From: DAOUMU01 sp034409055
GTDB taxonomy: Bacteria; Chloroflexota; Anaerolineae; 4572-78; J111
Length of the DNA: 28,800 nt
Reading direction: 5' to 3'
Assembly (NCBI GenBank): GCA_034409055.1
Contig: DAOUMU010000097.1
Coordinates: forward strand, 1 to 28,800
Below are positions 24,201 through 28,800 of the stretch, in pieces. The notes beneath the pieces were generated by a model, which did no database searches, had not been told where the DNA came from, and worked only from the letters and a program-made list of their open reading frames with translations. How positions within the stretch are numbered: the first letter of the stretch is position 1; every line of letters begins with the position of its first letter. A program made the position numbers and the translations under genes.

Positions 24201-25346
24201 CTAATAGGTGCCATAAGCTTTCCAGGCTTCCCACATGGCCATAATATTCTGTGGGGGTACGTTTGCCTGGATATCATGTACCGCCGCAAAGACGAATCCA
24301 CCACCCGGAGCCAGAACTTCCATGTTACGTTTCACGTCAGCCTTGACTTCTCCAGGTGTGCCGGTCCCTAACACCCCCTGAGTGTCAACGCCCCCTCCCC
24401 AGAAGACCAAATCGCGTCCAAATTCTTGTTTGAGTTCTTTGAGGTCCATCCCGGCGGCAGTAAATTGAACCGGATTGAGAATGTCAATTCCGGCGTCGAT
24501 TAAATCGCCGATGAGGGGTCGGATTGCGCCACAGGAGTGAAAGAAGAGTTTAACCGGAGCCTGCTGCTTGATGAAGAAGAAGAGTTGTTTATGCCGGGGC
24601 TTAATGAGGGTGCGGTAGGTGTCGGGCGAAAACAGGAGAGCCTGCTGCCCGGCCATATCATCGGCTTCCAGCACGACGTCAACCAGATCACCGATCTCGG
24701 CCAGCGCCCGCTCCCAATAGGCGCTTTTGTACTCAACCAAACGGTCAAGCATATAAGCGACCAGGTCCTGGTTGAGGGCCAAGTCTACGTAGAACTGTTC
24801 GAATCCGCGTGTCCAGGCGCACAGTTCGACAATGCCGGAGGTAAGTCCGGCCAGAGCAACGGCTTTTCCCTGGGCCACGGCTGCTTCGGCATCACGCCGC
24901 AGGTTCCGGTACCGATGATCGTCCAAAGGGTCAGGAAACTTGAAGGCCCGGTAATCAGCTAGCGTCTCGGCCTGAGCCAGAGGATGGTCATACATGTCGT
25001 AATAGAAGCCGCCCTTTTTTGGCTTGCGCCAGCCGATGCCCCATTCATCGGTGTAGGCTTCGTAATCGCCCTCATCACGAAATACAAATTTAAAGCCGGT
25101 TGGGGGCTGCGGAGCGACCAGGACCACATCTGCCTCCAGCCGCTCTGCAACATCGGCTTCGATGACGGCCAACTGCTCGGCCATATACAGGGTTTTTGGC
25201 TCACCAACAGGCAAGCCCAGGTGCTGACGCAGATTCTTGTAAGCGGTCAGGTGCATGGTGGTTAAGCCAGTGCCACCCACATCAAGAGGTACGTGGTCGG
25301 CCTCTTTATGGTTCAAAACCAGATTTACCCGCTCACGAGAATTCAT
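24201..25346 (-). CDS. URO-D superfamily protein of unknown substrate
   Basis: The protein has 381 residues from ATG 25346, which has AGGTGA close upstream; a GTG nine bases earlier lies inside that site. It has the uroporphyrinogen-decarboxylase TIM-barrel fold: NSRERV start, a DHVPLDVGGTG motif, and FFHSCGAIRPLI with His270 and Cys272. The His-x-Cys arrangement resembles zinc ligands in the corrinoid methyltransferases of this superfamily rather than true haem-pathway UroD. Members of this type occur often in sugar-catabolic operons without a proven reaction. It starts 41 bases after the stop of a sugar epimerase and follows an ABC transporter on the same strand, so a carbohydrate or O-methyl sugar role is plausible. 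No reaction is claimed. Confidence 0.75.
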   Translation of the reverse strand: MNSRERVNLVLNHKEADHVPLDVGGTGLTTMHLTAYKNLRQHLGLPVGEPKTLYMAEQLAVIEADVAERLEADVVLVAPQPPTGFKFVFRDEGDYEAYTDEWGIGWRKPKKGGFYYDMYDHPLAQAETLADYRAFKFPDPLDDHRYRNLRRDAEAAVAQGKAVALAGLTSGIVELCAWTRGFEQFYVDLALNQDLVAYMLDRLVEYKSAYWERALAEIGDLVDVVLEADDMAGQQALLFSPDTYRTLIKPRHKQLFFFIKQQAPVKLFFHSCGAIRPLIGDLIDAGIDILNPVQFTAAGMDLKELKQEFGRDLVFWGGGVDTQGVLGTGTPGEVKADVKRNMEVLAPGGGFVFAAVHDIQANVPPQNIMAMWEAWKAYGTY

Positions 25347-25387
25347 GTTGATCACCTGATAATAACGAGATTTTGGAAATAATAATT

Positions 25388-26203
25388 CTAAGAATTACGC
25401 AACCGGTCCCGTGACTCCTGCAAATAGATTTCCAACCAGCCGATAGAATCTTCTCCCTTAATGGGTGTAAAGGGGTCTGGGCCGGGAGCCGTACACTCCA
25501 AGATGATCGGCCCTTGATAGCCAACGTCGGACAGGGCAGCCAACTGGACCGTGAAGTCGGTATGGCCTCGGCCAATAGCCTGCCGGTTCGAGTCGGCGGC
25601 ATGGTAAAGCCAAAGGCGACTAGCAGTCTGACGAATGGCTGCGGCCAGGTCAGCTTCTTCGATGTTCATATGGTAGGCATCAAGCAATATGCCCACGTTG
25701 TCAGCGCCAACTTCGTTGACAAAATCCAGGGCTTCAGCAGCGGTGTTAACCAGATGAGCCTCGTAGCGATTGAGCACCTCGATCACTAGCCGTAATTCTA
25801 GCTGGCCAGCCCGTTTCGCAAGTTGGCGGACGGACTCGACGAACAACGTCCTTTCCTCAGTCAAGTTACTGATTGGCCGCACCCGGCCCACGTAACCGTG
25901 GCAAGAAACCAAAGGTTGTCCCAGGTCAGCCGCAAAATCGAGTAAGCGCAGGTAGTAATCAATCGCCTCGGTCCGGATAGTATCGTCGGGATGGGCCAGG
26001 TCAACATTATCGGGGGTCAAGGAGAAAATCTGCAAATTGTGGTCTTGCAAAATTTGGGCGGCTTCACCAACTTGATATGCTTCCAGATTACCCATTAACT
26101 CGACCCCATCGAAATTGAGGGTGGCCAGCCGCCCGGCGATTTCAGCCAGGGTCATTTCGCCAAAAGTCCAGGTGCAGACTCCAAGTAATCGTTTAGTCGG
26201 CAT
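25388..26203 (-). CDS. TIM-barrel sugar epimerase/isomerase, paralogue of IolO
   Basis: The protein has 271 residues in the xylose-isomerase-like TIM-barrel family. Metal ligands are Glu142 (IEVLNRYE), Asp175 and His178 (LDAYHMNIEE), His201 (YHAADSNR) and Glu236 (LECT). The NRYE, YHMNIEE and ADSNR blocks are shared with the IolO at 15854-16663, so the two are related and probably handle similar keto-sugars or keto-acids. GGAGTG precedes the ATG. It lies between the ABC transporter and the URO-D gene and is likely cotranscribed with the latter. A 3-epimerase of ketohexoses or a 2-keto-inositol isomerase are both possible; I cannot choose between them. Confidence 0.75.
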   Translation of the reverse strand: MPTKRLLGVCTWTFGEMTLAEIAGRLATLNFDGVELMGNLEAYQVGEAAQILQDHNLQIFSLTPDNVDLAHPDDTIRTEAIDYYLRLLDFAADLGQPLVSCHGYVGRVRPISNLTEERTLFVESVRQLAKRAGQLELRLVIEVLNRYEAHLVNTAAEALDFVNEVGADNVGILLDAYHMNIEEADLAAAIRQTASRLWLYHAADSNRQAIGRGHTDFTVQLAALSDVGYQGPIILECTAPGPDPFTPIKGEDSIGWLEIYLQESRDRLRNS

Positions 26204-26357
26204 TTATGCACTCCGCTTGTTTTATTGGGAAGTTCTAAAATTTGGTGGTCTCCCTATTGAGTGTTGTTGGTACAACTTTGCGGGTCACGCATCCCGTTTC
26301 GCCCATCACGTTTTGCGGGATCAGGATAAATATTTTTTGGAACTCCCTTTGAAGATG

Positions 26358-27119
26358 TTATGTCTCACGAGCGCCTGTAATCAAATCGGCAATATCTTGC
26401 TGGGATAGTTCACCCCTTTGATACGTGCCCACTTTGTGTCCCTGTCGCAGAATGGTGTAGCTATCTGACACCTTATAAATATGGGTTACGTTGTGGGTAA
26501 TGAAGATGACGGGCAGTCCGCTGGCTTTGGCATTTTCAATGTAGCTCAACACCTTGTTTGTTTCCGCCACGGATAAGGCCGACGTTGGCTCGTCGAGAAT
26601 GAGCAACTTTGCGCCAAAGTGAATAGCTCGCCCGATGGCAATCGACTGCCGCTCCCCCCCGGAGAGCTTGCCCACTTTGTCTTCGGGTGAACGAATCTCA
26701 ATACCAATATCACGCAAGGATTCACGACACTGCTCACGCATCTCCCCTCGGTGCAGCCATTTGATGGGACCAAAATTGGTGTACATTTCACGACCCAGAA
26801 AAAAATTGCGCCAAATGCTCATCAAGGGAATCAGGGCCAGGTCTTGATAAACCGTTTCTATCCCCAACGCCCGCGCATCGGCCGGTGACTGAATTTGAAC
26901 AGGCTGGCCATCAAGATAAATTTCGCCGCTGGTAGCGGGATACACGCCGGTCAAAACCTTAATCAGGGTTGATTTTCCCGCCCCATTGTCCCCCATCAAG
27001 GCCCGTACTTCGCCCTTTCTCACCTCAAAATCAACACCGCGCAGCGCTTCGACCGTGCCGAAACGTTTGACGATATTTTTCATATCAACCACAATGGGTT
27101 GTCCGTTTGTTTCTGGCAT
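26358..27119 (-). CDS. Sugar ABC transporter ATP-binding protein, single-domain
   Basis: The protein has 253 residues from ATG 27119, chosen because AAGGAGAG lies just upstream; the open frame extends 22 codons further but overlaps the permease end. It contains Walker A GDNGAGKST at 43-51, Q-loop Gln92, signature LSGGERQ at 152-158, Walker B LLILDEP at 172-178 and switch His209. It belongs to the ribose/fructose (FrcA-like) class with one ATPase domain rather than the doubled RbsA form, so it would act as a homodimer on the permease. The stop-to-start gap after the permease is 16 bases. Thermotoga InoK has the same place in the inositol transporter; substrate here is inferred from context. 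Confidence 0.9.
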   Translation of the reverse strand: MPETNGQPIVVDMKNIVKRFGTVEALRGVDFEVRKGEVRALMGDNGAGKSTLIKVLTGVYPATSGEIYLDGQPVQIQSPADARALGIETVYQDLALIPLMSIWRNFFLGREMYTNFGPIKWLHRGEMREQCRESLRDIGIEIRSPEDKVGKLSGGERQSIAIGRAIHFGAKLLILDEPTSALSVAETNKVLSYIENAKASGLPVIFITHNVTHIYKVSDSYTILRQGHKVGTYQRGELSQQDIADLITGARET

Positions 27120-27135
27120 AACCTTCTCTCCTTCC

Positions 27136-28194
27136 TTATGACGTAGACCTGCTGCGCAGGTAATTATTGAAGATAACCGCGGCAATAATAGTCACACCGA
27201 CCACGGCGGGAAAGTTATCTGCGGGAATAAATGGAATTTTGAGCAAAATCACCCCAGAGCGCAACAGGTTGATCATCAGGATGCCGATCAAGGCTCCCCA
27301 GACGCTACCGTAACCTCCCGTCAGGAGGGCACCTCCAATAACAGAGGCGGCAATGGCCGTTAACTCAATGCCGGCCTGTTCGGCCACCCGCACACTTCTG
27401 AATTGGCTAAAAGAAACAATTCCGGCCGCACCGGCCATAAATCCACTGATGACAAAGGCCATCACTTTGGTGCGCCTGACCCGCACCCCCTGGGCCAAAG
27501 CCGCCTCTCTACTTCCGCCAACGGCAAAAATGTGGTTGCCAAAGCGGGTACGGACCAAAATAAACTGGAAGATGACAGCCATCGCCAGCAGCCATAGCAT
27601 CGCGGTGCGAAAATTTGCTCTCTCCAACCAGACGTTTAACAGCTCAAAGCGCCCGTTAAATAGTTCATAGACGGGAAGCTTTTGGACGGTCTGAAACAGG
27701 ACCCCGCCGGCTACAATCCAGACAACGCCCCGAAAAATCTGTCGCGTTCCCAAAGTTACAATAAAGGAAGGTATGTTGGTTGAGATCAAAATCAACCCGT
27801 TAATTAAGCCCATCATAGATGGCACCAGCAGGGCAAAAATAATGGCCAGGGGTATGCTGCCGCCCTGAACGGGTAATCCGAGGAACAACAGGGCACTGAC
27901 AATGACCGAATCTTCGCCGGTTGAAATTGTGCCGTACAAATACCCACTCATGGCAATCATCGGCGCCACCGATAGGTCGAATTCGCCGGAGATCATAAGC
28001 ATCGTAATGCCAATGGTCACAAATCCCGAGATTGAAACGGCGGTAATAATACCGGACACCGTTCGCCACGAGGCAAAGTTGGGGACAAAGATTAAGAAAA
28101 GAATAAAGACTAAAATCAGCGTTACCAGCGGTCCGGCAGTAGGCGACTCTGCAAAGAGCCGTAAGATTCTTTTGTAGAGGGTGTTGTTATCCAT
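27136..28194 (-). CDS. Sugar ABC transporter permease (RbsC/BPD_transp_2 class)
   Basis: The protein has 352 residues with about ten hydrophobic segments. The family signature loop ELTAIAASVIGGALLTGGYG lies at about 280-299, with SGEFDLSV at about 69-76 and the IPSFIVTLGT segment after the fourth helices. It would form the membrane channel of an importer with the ATPase downstream and the binding protein upstream. Only one permease gene is present, so a homodimer is expected. A related permease fragment remains at 2235-2540. Substrate is not readable from sequence; inositol is suggested by the iol genes on the same strand. Confidence 0.9.
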   Translation of the reverse strand: MDNNTLYKRILRLFAESPTAGPLVTLILVFILFLIFVPNFASWRTVSGIITAVSISGFVTIGITMLMISGEFDLSVAPMIAMSGYLYGTISTGEDSVIVSALLFLGLPVQGGSIPLAIIFALLVPSMMGLINGLILISTNIPSFIVTLGTRQIFRGVVWIVAGGVLFQTVQKLPVYELFNGRFELLNVWLERANFRTAMLWLLAMAVIFQFILVRTRFGNHIFAVGGSREAALAQGVRVRRTKVMAFVISGFMAGAAGIVSFSQFRSVRVAEQAGIELTAIAASVIGGALLTGGYGSVWGALIGILMINLLRSGVILLKIPFIPADNFPAVVGVTIIAAVIFNNYLRSRSTS

Positions 28195-28235
28195 CCTCTA
28201 CCCCTCCCTTGTCCTGAGCTTATTCAAGTGATTTT

Positions 28236-28364
28236 GTAACTATTCAGGTTAAGCATTTAGGACTGGCAGTCCTGTGAATATGGTGATGTTCCTGCAGAAC
28301 AGGATATTATGACCGGTAAATTGCTGCATTTCCCAAGGACTGCCAGTCCTGGCTGAATAGTTAC
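28236..28364. repeat. MITE-like element with nested inverted ends
   Basis: GTAACTATTCAG at 28236-28247 pairs with 28353-28364, and inside it AGGACTGGCAGTCCT at 28259-28273 pairs with 28336-28350; each inner arm is itself nearly palindromic. The middle contains a small GTTCCTGCAGAACAGG fold. There is no coding sequence. It lies between the binding-protein and permease genes, so it may affect relative expression of transporter subunits. The remaining gap to 28463 holds nothing else. Confidence 0.65.
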
Positions 28365-28463
28365 GTAATTTTAGGAAAAGGGGCAGGACAACAGGCTGCC
28401 CTGCCCCTCCTCACATTAAGCCATTAGTTTAAAAGCCTGTTTTAACCAGTCGCTGGCCAGGGA

Positions 28464-28800
28464 CTATCGATACTCTCCGGCCAGAGCTTCAACAGTAGCC
28501 AGGTTGTCCTGGGTTACAAAGCCCGGGCCGGTGGGTGTCACCGGCAACGCCGGCACAATGCCTTGACGCACAAGCAGTTGCAGGGTTTGAACCCCACCAT
28601 AGCCTTGCAGGAACGGCTGCTGGTCAATACCGAACATGGTTACGCCGCTGGCAATGTTGGCATTGATTTCGGGGCTCAGGTCAAAGGTGCCGTGCTTGAA
28701 GTCAGCGGCAGACAGGCCCTCGTTCTCTACAAAGGCGTAGAAGGGGCTGGCCCCGTTCGGCCCCAACGTCATGAAGATGTCCGTATCGGGATTGGCGGCG
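28464..28800 (-). CDS. Sugar ABC transporter substrate-binding protein, C-terminal part (5' end outside window)
   Basis: The last 112 codons of a Peripla_BP_4 (RbsB-like) protein are visible; the start lies beyond the right edge. The segment DLSPEINANIASGVTMFGIDQQP followed by QGYGGVQTLQLLVRQG is typical of the C-terminal lobe of ribose/inositol-class binding proteins, where an Asp and a Gln/Asn contact the sugar. It precedes the permease on the same strand, giving the order binding protein, permease, ATPase. A myo-inositol ligand would fit the neighbouring iol genes but is not shown. Confidence 0.8.
   Translation of the reverse strand, partial: AANPDTDIFMTLGPNGASPFYAFVENEGLSAADFKHGTFDLSPEINANIASGVTMFGIDQQPFLQGYGGVQTLQLLVRQGIVPALPVTPTGPGFVTQDNLATVEALAGEYR

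Noticed and set aside
1..28800. CRISPR arrays and tRNA or rRNA genes
   Set aside because: No regularly spaced direct repeats with unique spacers and no recognisable tRNA or rRNA sequence were seen by eye.

Overview
The window looks like a chromosomal segment of a Chloroflexota-type bacterium (Anaerolineae-like). This is inferred from gene style, not from a marker gene: a BTAD regulator that carried a STAND module, an NB-ARC/TPR protein, many short intergenic hairpin repeats, and catabolic enzymes resembling those of Thermotoga. No rRNA, tRNA or CRISPR array was seen. From about 5.5 kb to the right edge almost every gene is on the minus strand; the left 5.5 kb is plus-strand and heavily decayed.

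Layout. 1-861 is non-coding and holds two copies of a 125-165 bp repeat with inverted ends. 862-3421 is a graveyard: a frameshifted and truncated BTAD/STAND regulator, an unidentified membrane-protein fragment, the last third of an RbsC-type permease and a sugar-binding protein that lost its signal peptide and first lobe. 3584-5488 is an intact STAND NTPase with TPRs. 5495-9607 (minus) holds an MFS transporter, a LarA-superfamily enzyme with all nickel-pincer residues, an SDR of the D-mannonate oxidoreductase (fructuronate reductase) type and a helical protein. 9708-13516 is a more A+T-rich two-gene DNA modification unit: a large Eco57I-like adenine methyltransferase and a small protein with a PD-(D/E)xK-like motif. 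14297-23988 holds uxaE (frameshifted), iolO, a toxin-antitoxin remnant on the plus strand, iolN, iolM, a glycogen phosphorylase and iolG. 24201-28800 holds a URO-D family protein, a second TIM-barrel sugar epimerase and a ribose/inositol-type ABC transporter (ATPase, permease, start-truncated binding protein).

How the genes work together. IolG, IolM, IolN and IolO match, in family and visible motifs, the inositol route known from Thermotoga maritima: myo-inositol to scyllo-inosose, to 3-dehydro-scyllo-inosose, to 5-dehydro-L-gluconate, to D-tagaturonate. UxaE would turn D-tagaturonate into D-fructuronate and the SDR would reduce that to D-mannonate. The LarA homologue beside the SDR could epimerise D-mannonate to D-gluconate; that last step is inference. 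The ABC transporter at the right edge is a reasonable candidate for inositol uptake. A LacI-type palindrome sits exactly in the 17-bp spacer of a predicted promoter in front of iolM. The uxaE frameshift, unless it is a sequencing error, would break the route.
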